DNA of 64,000 nucleotides, from positions 124,001 to 188,000 of the forward strand of contig NZ_CAAHFG010000001.1 of the NCBI RefSeq assembly GCF_900890425.1. Reading direction: 5' to 3'. Source of the DNA: Pontiella desulfatans (lineage in GTDB: Bacteria > Verrucomicrobiota > Kiritimatiellia > Kiritimatiellales > Pontiellaceae). Positions 26,851 through 35,141 of the stretch are shown here, piece after piece. The notes below the pieces were generated by a model. The model searched no databases. It was not told where the DNA came from and saw only the letters and a list, made by a program, of their open reading frames with translations. How positions within the stretch are numbered: the first letter of the stretch is position 1; every line of letters starts with the position of its first letter. The position numbers and the translations under genes were made by a program.

Positions 26851-28327
26851 GGGAACAAACTCTTTCCGCGGTCATTTTTCCGCCGAGGATCACCATGGGC
26901 ATCCCGGTTCCGGGGGTTGTGCTGGCGCCGACATAATAGAGTCCCCTGATTTGTGTGTCATAGTTTTTGGCTCGAAAAGGGCCCACTTCAAACAGGTGGT
27001 GGGCAGCTCCAAAAGCCGATCCGTCGAAAAGCCCGAACTGATCTCGCCATTCGACTGGGGTCCAAACCCGTTCAACAAGGATATCTTCCTCCCCGAGATT
27101 TGTTCCGTGATGCTTTAGACGGTCAAACACACGTTCCTTGATCAGCTTCACGGCCGGTTCCCAATCCTCACCCCATTTGGAAATCAGAGGGACAGGTGCC
27201 AGGACAAAAGCACTGGTTTGTCCTTTGGGAGCCATCGAAGGTTCGGTTTCGGAAGCAAGGCATATATAGAAGGGTAGTTCATCGGGAATGGTTTCTTCGT
27301 CCATGAGCTGCCCGAAGCTCGTCCGGCTGTCGCTGGGAAGAAAGATGGAGTGATGCGGAAGCCCCGTATCCTTGTGCCGCAACCCCCAATAAAGCGTCAC
27401 CACGCCACACGTCATTCTGGGTGTTTTTTGTTTCTTATAGGCAGGCGCATCGAGCAGTTCGGCCTGTGTTTGCGGAACGTCGACATTGGAGACAACAATC
27501 GGACAGTCGATGGTGGTTCCGTCTTCGGTTACGACGCCGGTCACCTTTTTTCCATGGGTTGAAATGGATTGAACTGCGCATTCGGTTCGGAGTTGGACGC
27601 CAACGTCGGTCGCTAGTTTTTGCAGGGCTTCGACCATGCCGTAAATGCCGCCTTTGGGAAGCCAGAGTCCATAGGCGAGTTCCCCATATGGAAGAATGGA
27701 AAAAAGACCGGGCAGCGCCCATGGGGAACCGCCGAGATACATGGCATAGGAGCCGAAAGCCTCGCGCAGGTACGGGCTTTTAAAAAAGCGCCCGAGCTCT
27801 TTGTGGAGCGAATGCCACACTCCCATTTTTGCCAGTTCGCGGGGCTTTAGGCTGAGCACCCATTTCAAGGGGTTGTCTTCATTCGTTAAGACGAGCTTGT
27901 CGAAGGAAAAGCGGTACTTGCATTCGGCATCGCTAAGGAAGGCGAAAAGCTTGGCGGAAACACCCGTCTCAATTTTTTCGCATTCACTCACGAGCTTCGT
28001 GATCTGGGAGGAAAGAGTGAACGAAGTTTGATCCGGCCAGTGAAAGGTGATGGATGGATCCACGGGGATCAACTGCATGTAGTCGGTCATCTTTTTGCCG
28101 GCGGCTTCGAACAGTTCTTCGAAGACCCATGGGTAGTTCAATAGAGAGGGGCCCGTATCAAAACGGAATCCTTCTGCTTCAATCCGGTTGGCTCTTCCTC
28201 CAAGCGTCTTGTTTTTTTCCAGCAAGGTCACATGAAAGCCCTTGAGCTGTAGGTGTATGGCCGCACTCAGTCCGCCCAGCCCTCCGCCAACAACCAATGC
28301 CCGTTGCTCTGTGGTTGGTTTATTCAT
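26840..28327 (-). CDS. Phytoene desaturase family (CrtI/CrtN)
   Basis: 495 residues. The dinucleotide fold Val-Gly-Gly-Gly-Leu-Gly-Gly-Leu-Ser-Ala-Ala is at the N-terminus, followed by the family block Phe-Asp-Thr-Gly-Pro-Ser-Leu-Leu. The C-terminal motif Leu-Tyr-Tyr-Val-Gly-Ala-Ser-Thr-Thr-Pro-Gly-Thr-Gly-Met-Pro is the FAD-binding end of CrtI-type desaturases. It inserts conjugated double bases-pairs of the polyene into a colourless carotenoid precursor, i.e. it performs stepwise desaturation. It follows crtB with a two-base gap and is coupled to the hydrolase gene. The chain length (C40 or C30) cannot be judged from sequence alone. Confidence 0.88.
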   Translation of the reverse strand: MNKPTTEQRALVVGGGLGGLSAAIHLQLKGFHVTLLEKNKTLGGRANRIEAEGFRFDTGPSLLNYPWVFEELFEAAGKKMTDYMQLIPVDPSITFHWPDQTSFTLSSQITKLVSECEKIETGVSAKLFAFLSDAECKYRFSFDKLVLTNEDNPLKWVLSLKPRELAKMGVWHSLHKELGRFFKSPYLREAFGSYAMYLGGSPWALPGLFSILPYGELAYGLWLPKGGIYGMVEALQKLATDVGVQLRTECAVQSISTHGKKVTGVVTEDGTTIDCPIVVSNVDVPQTQAELLDAPAYKKQKTPRMTCGVVTLYWGLRHKDTGLPHHSIFLPSDSRTSFGQLMDEETIPDELPFYICLASETEPSMAPKGQTSAFVLAPVPLISKWGEDWEPAVKLIKERVFDRLKHHGTNLGEEDILVERVWTPVEWRDQFGLFDGSAFGAAHHLFEVGPFRAKNYDTQIRGLYYVGASTTPGTGMPMVILGGKMTAERVCSHVL

Positions 28328-28329
28328 GG

Positions 28330-29322
28330 TCAGGGGAGCAGATAGGCCAAGGGAATGCGCCAGAACTTACTGGTGGGAAGCGGCTTTAGTTTTTCCACCA
28401 GCGGTACGCTCTCTCGATGATGTATGCCCAATCCGCTGTCTGCAATGCGCGTGTTCAACATGCGGTAGACATCGATGCAGGCCTTGATGGCAATGCGGCT
28501 GTCGGGGTGGAATGCGTTGAGGGTTTGGAAGGATTTTTCATAATAGCCATCAGCCAATTGCGTCATTTCCTTCACCACAGGGCGCAGCTGTTCCTGCTGT
28601 TGTTCATCCGATGGGTTGAATGCGGAAATTCCGTGCGCCTCCAGAATGTCGGTCGGAAGATAGACCCTGCCTCGCCGGGCGTCATCCTGGATGTCCCTCA
28701 GAAAGTTGGTCAGTTGAAGGCCGATGCCCAGATCCCGGGCACTTTGCATGGCGTCATCGAATGCATCCGGGGCGCATGCGCCGTATACATGCGTCAGGAA
28801 ATAGCCCACCACAATGGCGCTGCCGTAAATATACCCCCCGATCAAATCCTCCAGGGAGTCGAATGGCCGGGGGGCAATATCGAACTCCATGGCGTCTAGG
28901 AATGATTCGTAATATTCGACGGGGATTTCGTGCCGTTGAACCAAATCGGAAAATGCCGCAACAAACGGGGGAACGTCTCCACCAAGTGCCGGGAGAATGC
29001 CCCCTGGTTTGAGGGCCGCCCTATATCCGTTCCGCCACTCGGCCAGCAGCTTCTTCTTATGGTCATCCGAAATCTTAAACGTGTCAACAACTTCATCCGG
29101 ATAGCGGACAGCGGCATAGATTAATTCTACGTCATCGCGTTTAACCTTGGGAAGGAAGCGGCTGACGATGAAAAACCCCGTAGTGTAATGCCGCATAACA
29201 TGTCGGGCATGTCGGGTTATCGGCAGTCTTGCTTCAGGGTTTGTGGCGCACTTTTTAGAATCTTCAACTACCTTTAGTTGAAGTGCCTCCCACTCATCCA
29301 AGGTCCATTCATGCCCAGCCAT
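28330..29322 (-). CDS. Phytoene/squalene synthase family (CrtB-like)
   Basis: 330 residues. Both prenyl-diphosphate motifs are present: Asp76-Glu-Val-Val-Asp80 in place of the usual first DxxxD, and Asn-Phe-Leu-Arg-Asp-Ile-Gln-Asp-Asp with the trailing Arg-Gly-Arg-Val-Tyr-Leu-Pro for the second. The enzyme condenses two prenyl diphosphates head to head to give phytoene or, in C30 pathways, a dehydrosqualene-type product. It is first in the crtB-crtI-hydrolase operon. A two-part regulatory motif shared with stress genes lies 63 bases upstream (29386-29411). Confidence 0.88.
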   Translation of the reverse strand: MAGHEWTLDEWEALQLKVVEDSKKCATNPEARLPITRHARHVMRHYTTGFFIVSRFLPKVKRDDVELIYAAVRYPDEVVDTFKISDDHKKKLLAEWRNGYRAALKPGGILPALGGDVPPFVAAFSDLVQRHEIPVEYYESFLDAMEFDIAPRPFDSLEDLIGGYIYGSAIVVGYFLTHVYGACAPDAFDDAMQSARDLGIGLQLTNFLRDIQDDARRGRVYLPTDILEAHGISAFNPSDEQQQEQLRPVVKEMTQLADGYYEKSFQTLNAFHPDSRIAIKACIDVYRMLNTRIADSGLGIHHRESVPLVEKLKPLPTSKFWRIPLAYLLP

Positions 29323-29385
29323 TCCATCTCCCGTTTGCTATTGCCCATCTTGATATTTATAAAATTCCGTATACACTACCGTTTT

Positions 29386-29411
29386 CTGTTCAATTAAGAA
29401 GGTAAAACCTT
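29386..29411 (-). promoter_or_regulatory. AAGGTTTT-N12-GAACAG motif upstream of crtB
   Basis: On the minus strand AAGGTTTT is followed after exactly 12 bases by GAACAG. The same parts with the same spacing occur upstream of the fasciclin and SDR genes. The geometry would suit a promoter recognised by an ECF sigma factor; that role is inferred. Confidence 0.6.
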
Positions 29412-29414
29412 ACG

Positions 29415-30032
29415 ATGATACTGCGATTTTGTTTATTTCTGATGCTTACACTTTTTTCCCTGCAAGCCGTATCCGGAGAGGAGCAGGCGGAACGTGTTTC
29501 AACGCATTCTTTCAAGGTGAACGATTTCGTGTTGAGCAACCAATATAAGAAGAACATGCCCCAGTCGTTTCCCAAGGAAATCATCAGCATTTTTGCGTTG
29601 GCCGATCGAAAAGGATCGGATCAGCTCGAAGATTGGATCACCCCGTTTTACAAGCGCTATGGGGAACGGGTGGATATCTGCGGGGTGGCCAACATGAAAG
29701 GCTTGCCGAAGATGCTTCGGCCGATGCTCCGGGGTATCTTCAAAAAATCCATTGAATATCCCGTTATGATGGATTGGACGGGGGCGACTTGCGAAGCATT
29801 TAAATACACGGCGGGCGTGGCCGATATTTTTATAGTCGATAGGAATGGTCTGGTGGTTCACCGGATCAGGGGCGAGGCCAACGAGCAAAAGCTGAAGGAC
29901 TGCTATGCCGTAATCGACCGGCTCATAAAGGAGAAAGATGCCGAAGCCGCTGCAGAAGAAAATGCCCAATCGCAAGGCAAAGACCCGCAAGCGCCGGAAT
30001 CCACATCTGATGCACCCATGCAAGAATCGTGA
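29415..30032 (+). CDS. Exported thioredoxin-fold-like protein
   Basis: 205 residues. A signal peptide (about 1-21, ending Val-Ser-Gly-Glu) is followed by a domain whose order of strands and helices fits a thioredoxin/AhpC-like fold (IISIFALADRKGSDQLEDW, then VADIFIVDRNGLVVHRIRGE), but no Cys-x-x-Cys is present, so redox exchange is unlikely. The last 35 residues are a low-complexity Glu/Ala/Ser tail that overlaps the end of cruF on the opposite strand by 110 bases. It is transcribed against the flanking carotenoid genes. The function is unknown. Confidence 0.6.
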   Translation: MILRFCLFLMLTLFSLQAVSGEEQAERVSTHSFKVNDFVLSNQYKKNMPQSFPKEIISIFALADRKGSDQLEDWITPFYKRYGERVDICGVANMKGLPKMLRPMLRGIFKKSIEYPVMMDWTGATCEAFKYTAGVADIFIVDRNGLVVHRIRGEANEQKLKDCYAVIDRLIKEKDAEAAAEENAQSQGKDPQAPESTSDAPMQES

Positions 30033-30654
30033 AGAACAGCACCGTACTCAGGCCAACCCGTAAAACCGGAGGGGCTTGCTTCTCCGGTGCAGGATAAAAC
30101 GCGAGTAGCATGAAGGCCGTGATCCACCACCCGCCAAAGTTACTCCATGGAACGCCATAGTATCCGTGCGGATGGTCCCACGTCCAATAGGCCAAGGGCC
30201 CCGCTGCCAGTGGGTCAATGACGAGGTCGATCAACACCATCCAGCAGGCGCCCACGGCAGCGGCGGCTATGCGGTTGAGGGGAAGCGCCGAACCCAGATG
30301 ACGGCAGTAGGCCAGCAGGATCACCCACGCGGCGCCCATCGCGACCGGCGTTCCCGCAACGAGTGGATAAAGCACATCCGTATAGGAATAGCCTCCGAAC
30401 GGGAAGCCGGTGTGCACGCCCGACACTTCAACCAGGAAGCCCCCGAGCGCGCATCCGGCCAGCACGATCCGCTCTTTTGCGGGAACCGCCATCAGCGCGA
30501 GCAGCGCGGCCAGCCAAAGGAATGCCGGAGCCGTCCAGGTTACGTTTTCCGGTGGGGCGCCCCAGATCACATAGCTGAACACGCCACCAATCCAAAGCAG
30601 GGCGTAGAATAAGGCAGGAAACCGTCGAATCGGAATGGTTAGTTTATTGTTCAT
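29923..30654 (-). CDS. cruF: Carotenoid 1,2-hydratase, CruF/DUF422 family
   Basis: 243 residues with about seven hydrophobic segments. The family hallmarks are visible: Val-Ser-Gly-Val-His-Thr-Gly-Phe-Pro-Phe-Gly-Gly-Tyr, the central Asp-Leu-Val-Ile-Asp-Pro segment, Trp-Asp-His-Pro-His-Gly-Tyr-Tyr-Gly-Val-Pro, and Asn-Phe-Gly-Gly-Trp. CruF-type membrane enzymes add water to the end double bond of an acyclic carotenoid, giving a tertiary 1-hydroxy group. It overlaps the end of the upstream desaturase gene by 11 bases and so is coupled to it. Its 3' end overlaps an opposite-strand gene. Confidence 0.85.
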   Translation of the reverse strand: MNNKLTIPIRRFPALFYALLWIGGVFSYVIWGAPPENVTWTAPAFLWLAALLALMAVPAKERIVLAGCALGGFLVEVSGVHTGFPFGGYSYTDVLYPLVAGTPVAMGAAWVILLAYCRHLGSALPLNRIAAAAVGACWMVLIDLVIDPLAAGPLAYWTWDHPHGYYGVPWSNFGGWWITAFMLLAFYPAPEKQAPPVLRVGLSTVLFFTILAWVHQMWIPALAGLCLAIGHFLLQRLRHLSPL

Positions 30655-32113
30655 GCTTTTTTATGAGGTTGGCGGTGATGCGGGCAGACATCAAAACGGT
30701 CGGGGTTCCCCCGCCCGGATGGGTGCTGCCACCAACATAGTAAAGGCCTTGGTAGCGAAGGTCTTTGTTGAAGGGGCGAACAAAGGCATTCTTTTTTCCG
30801 TGCGAATTCCGCCCGTAGATTGCTCCCCCGGGCATGTCGTAGGTGCATTGGAGCCGTTCCGGAGTCCAAGCATCCGAGGCCACGATCTCGTGTTCGAACT
30901 CCGGGAACCCGGATGATTTCAGGCGTTTCAAGACGCGTTGCTTTGCGGCCTCGGTTGCCGATGCATCCCATTTGAGCCGGTCGTTTGCCGGAGCATTGGC
31001 CATCACAAACATCACCTCTCCGTCGCCGGGGGTTAGGCTTCGGTCGGTAATGCTGGGCATGTTCACGTAGATCGTCGGGTCATCGGGAAAGACATGCTCG
31101 TCGAAGAGCTGTGCAAATTCGTGTTGGTAGTTTTTGGAAAAAAGGACCTGGTGGTGGTGCCAGTCCGGGTGTCTGTTCCTTAAGGCAAAAAGAAAGATCA
31201 ACCCGGAAAGGGAGCGCTGTTCCGGAGGACAGGAGCGGTAGCCTTCCGCTCCCAGCAATTTGCCCGCGTTCGCCGTGTCTCCATTCATGATGACGGTATC
31301 CGCCGTAATGCATTCCCCGCCTTCCAGACGGATGCCCTTCACGGTCTTTCCCTCATGCAGGATCTTTGCTACGGGGGCGTTCAAGTGAAGCTCAATGTCC
31401 ATCGATTCCATGAGGTTCAAAAAGGAGCGGATGATCTCGTAGAGTCCGCCGCGGACATGCCAGCCTCCCTGGGCATATTCCACATAGGGCACCACGCACA
31501 GGGTGCCCGGCGCTTGGTATGGAGAGGATCCGACATAGGTCATGTAGCGGTCGAATATCATTCTCAGGTAGGGGTTCTTGATAAAGTGGCACATCTCCTT
31601 GTGGTAGTTGCCCCATCCGCGCAGCAGGGGCATGTTCGACAGTACGCCTTTTGTTTCCTTGCCCGGGGGCTCGAGGGTGCTTCGCGCAAAGAAGGTGGCC
31701 TTGGATATTTCATGCAAGCGGGCTCCGAGCTCCATGTATTTCATGAAACCATCGGTCTGGCCTTCCAGTGCCCTCACCGTATCCAGCCATTCCGGCAGGG
31801 AGGCCGATTGGCAGCAGGTTGTCCCGTCGTCAAACGTGTAGTGCACCTGTCGCGTCAACGCCATCAGTTCCACATGGTCGCGCATGTCGGTTCCGATGGA
31901 ATGGTAAAGCTCCTGGAAGACCTCCGGCATGGTGATGAGCGATGGCCCCGTATCGAAGGTGTAGCCCTCGGTCGTCCATCGGTTCATTTTTCCGCCGGGC
32001 GTTCCGGAACGTTCCGCGATGACCACACGCCAGCCTTGGCTGGCCAGGCGAAGCGCCAGCGCCATTCCGCCCAAGCCTGCCCCGATCACAACCGCTGTCT
32101 TTTTTTTGCTCAT
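30644..32113 (-). CDS. Second carotenoid desaturase (CrtD-like)
   Basis: 489 residues of the CrtI superfamily: Val-Ile-Gly-Ala-Gly-Leu-Gly-Gly-Met-Ala-Leu at the start, Phe-Asp-Thr-Gly-Pro-Ser-Leu-Ile, and the C-terminal Leu-Tyr-Tyr-Val-Gly-Gly-Ser-Thr-His-Pro-Gly-Gly-Gly-Thr-Pro. It lies between a glycosyltransferase gene and cruF, the order expected for a 3,4-desaturase that acts on hydroxylated acyclic carotenoids. A CrtI- or CrtN-type role is the alternative. It overlaps the glycosyltransferase gene by four bases (ATGA). Confidence 0.82.
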   Translation of the reverse strand: MSKKKTAVVIGAGLGGMALALRLASQGWRVVIAERSGTPGGKMNRWTTEGYTFDTGPSLITMPEVFQELYHSIGTDMRDHVELMALTRQVHYTFDDGTTCCQSASLPEWLDTVRALEGQTDGFMKYMELGARLHEISKATFFARSTLEPPGKETKGVLSNMPLLRGWGNYHKEMCHFIKNPYLRMIFDRYMTYVGSSPYQAPGTLCVVPYVEYAQGGWHVRGGLYEIIRSFLNLMESMDIELHLNAPVAKILHEGKTVKGIRLEGGECITADTVIMNGDTANAGKLLGAEGYRSCPPEQRSLSGLIFLFALRNRHPDWHHHQVLFSKNYQHEFAQLFDEHVFPDDPTIYVNMPSITDRSLTPGDGEVMFVMANAPANDRLKWDASATEAAKQRVLKRLKSSGFPEFEHEIVASDAWTPERLQCTYDMPGGAIYGRNSHGKKNAFVRPFNKDLRYQGLYYVGGSTHPGGGTPTVLMSARITANLIKKHEQ

Positions 32114-33216
32114 GGTTTTCCTGCCGGATTATAGACGCGCCCCTTCCAGGAGACCCCCGAATCATGCCTGCATTTGTGCCGCGCATAAAGCCCCAGTCCA
32201 ATTAAACCCATTTCGGCAATGGGGTGGAACACTGCCGCCCAGGGCGGGAAACCGAATTGAATGCATTGAACCAACCGTGCCAGAAGGACTACTCCTGCCG
32301 CCGTTGCAAGCCATATGGATGATGTCGCAAAGGGAAGGAGAAGGAAGGGCAACAGCATGAAAAGAAAGTGGAAGCCCATGAAGAGCCAGAAGGAAAGCTC
32401 CCGCTCGAAGGCCGGGTAGGCGATCTTTGAAAACCCGGATATGATTTCGGGCAGGTTTTGATACATGCGCACCGACACGATTTTCCGGCCATCCAGGCAA
32501 AGGCCCACCTGTTTTTTTTGCCGCCACGTTCGGGCAAGCATGGTGTCCTCGAACAGTTCGCTCTTCACGCTGGCATGGCCGCCGGTCGCACGATAGGTTT
32601 TTCCGTGAATGAAGAGACAGGCGCCGTGGGCAAGCCCGAAAGAGGGGGAGGGGTTCTTCTCCTGCATGGGCGTGGGGAAAATGCTGTAGACCACAAAATT
32701 CAGCATGGGCATGAAAATATGCTCCCAGAAAGATCCCGTCAAAATACCCGGCCAGCAGGAAAGAAAGGTGGCTTCCCTGGTTTCTGCCGCCTGCAGCATC
32801 GCCTCTGCGGCTCCAGGATGAAGCCGGGTGTCGGCATCCAGGAAAAGCAACCATTCGCCGGTGGCCTTGGCTGACAACTGTTCACAGGCAAAGGGCTTGC
32901 CCATCCATCCGTCCGGAAGGGGTGCGGGTTCGATCAGCTGCAGGGTTGGGGTTTCTTTTTCCAGGGCGCATACAATCGGTTGGGTCTGGTCTTCCGAATG
33001 GTCATCATAAACCAGGATCTCCTGGACAATGGCTCCCTGTTCCAGCGCCGACTGGATCGCGCAAGCAATGTTCTTTTCTTCGTTTCGGGCAGGAATCAGT
33101 ACGGATACGCACGGCCCAGAAATGTGTGGGAGGGGAGATATGGGGCGCCATTTGATCCAGTTAATCAAAACGACCGATAGAACGATGAGGTTAACGGTCA
33201 CTAAAATATACATCAT
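32110..33216 (-). CDS. Family 2 glycosyltransferase (CruC/CrtQ-like)
   Basis: 368 residues. An N-terminal membrane segment is followed by the GT-A nucleotide-sugar site (Val-Leu-Ile-Pro-Ala-Arg-Asn-Glu-Glu, then Phe-Leu-Asp-Ala-Asp-Thr-Arg), the acceptor segment Glu-Asp-Thr-Met-Leu-Ala-Arg with the Gln-x-x-x-x-Trp-like turn, and three to four C-terminal membrane segments ending in Ser-Trp-Lys-Gly-Arg-Val-Tyr. This C-terminus is typical of glycosyltransferases that act on hydroxylated or carboxylated carotenoids. It is the first gene of the GT2-crtD-cruF operon and would glycosylate the hydroxyl made by CruF. Confidence 0.8.
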   Translation of the reverse strand: MMYILVTVNLIVLSVVLINWIKWRPISPLPHISGPCVSVLIPARNEEKNIACAIQSALEQGAIVQEILVYDDHSEDQTQPIVCALEKETPTLQLIEPAPLPDGWMGKPFACEQLSAKATGEWLLFLDADTRLHPGAAEAMLQAAETREATFLSCWPGILTGSFWEHIFMPMLNFVVYSIFPTPMQEKNPSPSFGLAHGACLFIHGKTYRATGGHASVKSELFEDTMLARTWRQKKQVGLCLDGRKIVSVRMYQNLPEIISGFSKIAYPAFERELSFWLFMGFHFLFMLLPFLLLPFATSSIWLATAAGVVLLARLVQCIQFGFPPWAAVFHPIAEMGLIGLGLYARHKCRHDSGVSWKGRVYNPAGKP

Positions 33217-33266
33217 AGGCTCACATCTCCCAACTCACCTATTGCAAGATTCTGATAAAAACATCG

Positions 33267-33292
33267 GACATCCCTAATCCGAAGTCAACCTT
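33267..33292 (-). promoter_or_regulatory. Weak AAGGTTGA-N12-GATGTC motif upstream of the GT2 operon
   Basis: This has the same spacing as the motif before crtB, with a matching AAGGTT half but a poor second half. It also contains TTGACT. It is listed as a candidate only. Confidence 0.3.
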
Positions 33293-33309
33293 CAGAATCT
33301 ATGATGATG

Positions 33310-33340
33310 AAAAAGGCGCCCCGCGAGGAGCGCCTTTCCT
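33310..33340 (-). terminator. Rho-independent terminator of hcp
   Basis: AAAGGCGC and GCGCCTTT pair around a ten-base loop; on the minus strand the stem is followed by TTTTTCATC. It begins about 33 bases past the hcp stop codon and also shields the divergent carotenoid promoter. Confidence 0.85.
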
Positions 33341-33372
33341 GTTAACCCATCGTCTTTAAAGGATAACTGCCG

Positions 33373-34971
33373 TTAGGCTCCGAGGCATTGCTTCATGTCT
33401 GCCTCGACGGTGGTGACGGGGGCAATGTTGAAGTTGTCCACCAGCACCTGCAGTACGGTCGGGGTGATGAAGGCCGGAAGGCTCGGGCCAACCTTGATGT
33501 CCTTGATGCCGAGGTGCAGCAGGGTCAGCAGGATGCAGATGGCCTTTTGCTCGTACCACGAAAGAATCATGGAAAGCGGCAGGTCGTTGACATCGCACTC
33601 GAACGCGCCAGCGAGGGCGACGGCCACCTGGATGGCGGAGTAGGCATCGTTGCACTGGCCCATGTCGAGCAGGCGCGGAATGCCGCCGATGTCGCCGAAC
33701 TCGAGCTTGTTGAAGCGGAACTTGCCGCAGGCCAGCGTGAGGATTGCGCAATCGTCCGGTACGGCTTCGGCGAAGTCGGTGTAGTAGTTGCGGCCCGGCT
33801 TGGCACCGTCGCAACCACCGATCAGGAAAAAGTGCTTGAGGGCACCGCTCTTGACGGCATCGATCACCTGCGGGGCAACGCCGAGCACGGCGTTGTGGCC
33901 GAAGCCGGTCAGGATGGTCTTTTCCTCTTCGGTTTCAGCGAAGCCTTCGGCGGCGAGGGCGGCGTCGATGACGGCGGAAAAATCGCCGTTGTCGATGTGC
34001 TCAACGCCCGGCCACTGGACTAGTCCGGAGGTGAAGATGCGGGCCTTGTAGTTTTCCTTCGGCTTCTGGATGCAGTTGGTGGTCATCAGGATGGCACCGG
34101 GGAAGGCTTCGAACTCGGAGCGCTGATCCTGCCAGGCGCCGCCATAGTTGCCGACGAGGTGGCTGTATTTCTTCAGCTCCGGATAGCCGTGGCACGGCAG
34201 CATTTCGCCGTGGGTATAGATGTTGATTCCTTTGCCTTCGGTCTGCTTTAGCAGCAGCTCGAGATCCTTGAGGTCGTGGCCGGAAACGAGGATGGCCTTG
34301 CCTTCCACCGGCGTGATGCGGACCGGGGTGGGGACGGGGTGGCCGTAGGTGCCGGTGTTGGCGGAGTCGAGTAGCGCCATGACGGTGAGGTTGACTTCGC
34401 CGGTCTTGAGGGCATAGCCCACGAGCTCGTCCACGGTGGGGGCCGGGTTGAGCAGGAAGGCGAGTGCTTCGTGGAAGAAGGCAAAGACGGAGTCGTCTTC
34501 CTTTTCGAGAACGAAGGCGTGGTCGGCATAGGCGGCGGTGCCTTTCAGGCCATAGATGATGAGTTCCTGCAGGCCGGTCACGTCCGGGCCGAGGGTGTTC
34601 ATGCGGCTTTCGATGCCGACTTGCTCGCCCATGGAAATCATTTCGTCGAGGGTCTGCGGGATTCCGTGGTCGCACTCCACGCCCATTTCAGTCCCGAGCT
34701 GGATGCCGCGGGAAATGATGCCGGCAAGGTCTTTGGGGTCGAAGTTGACGTTGGTGACGGTGGTGAAGAGGCCTTCCATGACATAGAGGTCGGCTTCGCG
34801 GGTGGTTTCGCCGGCCTGGCGCTTGGCGTGTGCCTTTTCGGAAATCTTTTTGCAGACTTCGACCAACAGGTCTTGCAGGGCTGCGGTTTCCGGGTCTTTG
34901 CCGCATACGCCGAAGGCGGTGCATCCGGTGGACTGGCTGGTTTGTTCGCATTGGTAACAGAACATACTCAT
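33373..34971 (-). CDS. hcp: Hydroxylamine reductase (hybrid-cluster protein)
   Basis: 532 residues. The N-terminal cluster ligands are Cys5-x2-Cys8-x8-Cys17-x5-Cys23, the spacing of class I Hcp. Hybrid-cluster ligands follow in the expected blocks: Asp-His-Gly-Ile-Pro, Cys-His-Gly-Tyr-Pro-Glu, Thr-Thr-Asn-Cys-Ile-Gln-Lys-Pro, Gly-Gly-Cys-Asp-Gly, and Ala-Cys-Gly-Lys-Phe-Arg. Hcp reduces nitric oxide or hydroxylamine and protects anaerobes from nitrosative stress. No Hcr reductase gene is next to it. The ribosome site AAGGAGAAG is strong, and an FNR-like box lies about 90 bases upstream. Confidence 0.95.
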   Translation of the reverse strand: MSMFCYQCEQTSQSTGCTAFGVCGKDPETAALQDLLVEVCKKISEKAHAKRQAGETTREADLYVMEGLFTTVTNVNFDPKDLAGIISRGIQLGTEMGVECDHGIPQTLDEMISMGEQVGIESRMNTLGPDVTGLQELIIYGLKGTAAYADHAFVLEKEDDSVFAFFHEALAFLLNPAPTVDELVGYALKTGEVNLTVMALLDSANTGTYGHPVPTPVRITPVEGKAILVSGHDLKDLELLLKQTEGKGINIYTHGEMLPCHGYPELKKYSHLVGNYGGAWQDQRSEFEAFPGAILMTTNCIQKPKENYKARIFTSGLVQWPGVEHIDNGDFSAVIDAALAAEGFAETEEEKTILTGFGHNAVLGVAPQVIDAVKSGALKHFFLIGGCDGAKPGRNYYTDFAEAVPDDCAILTLACGKFRFNKLEFGDIGGIPRLLDMGQCNDAYSAIQVAVALAGAFECDVNDLPLSMILSWYEQKAICILLTLLHLGIKDIKVGPSLPAFITPTVLQVLVDNFNIAPVTTVEADMKQCLGA

Positions 34972-35062
34972 TTTCTTCTCCTTGGTTGGTTTTCGGTTTT
35001 AAATACGACCATTTTTGTTCTAAATGATGCAAGCCATTATGCATATGGTTCCGGTTCAAACC

Positions 35063-35076
35063 TTGATGCGGGTCAA
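35063..35076 (-). promoter_or_regulatory. FNR/DNR-type box upstream of hcp
   Basis: On the minus strand the sequence TTGACCCGCATCAA fits the TTGAY-N4-ATCAA consensus of CRP/FNR-family regulators, inside a longer dyad CTTGA-N6-TCAAG. FNR- and DNR-type regulation of hcp is well known in other bacteria; use here is inferred from position. Confidence 0.6.
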
Positions 35077-35141
35077 GAAGCGGGGAAAAAGGGTTTTTTT
35101 TATAGATTGTTTTCCCCCTCCCGACCGTTATTGTTCCCCGC

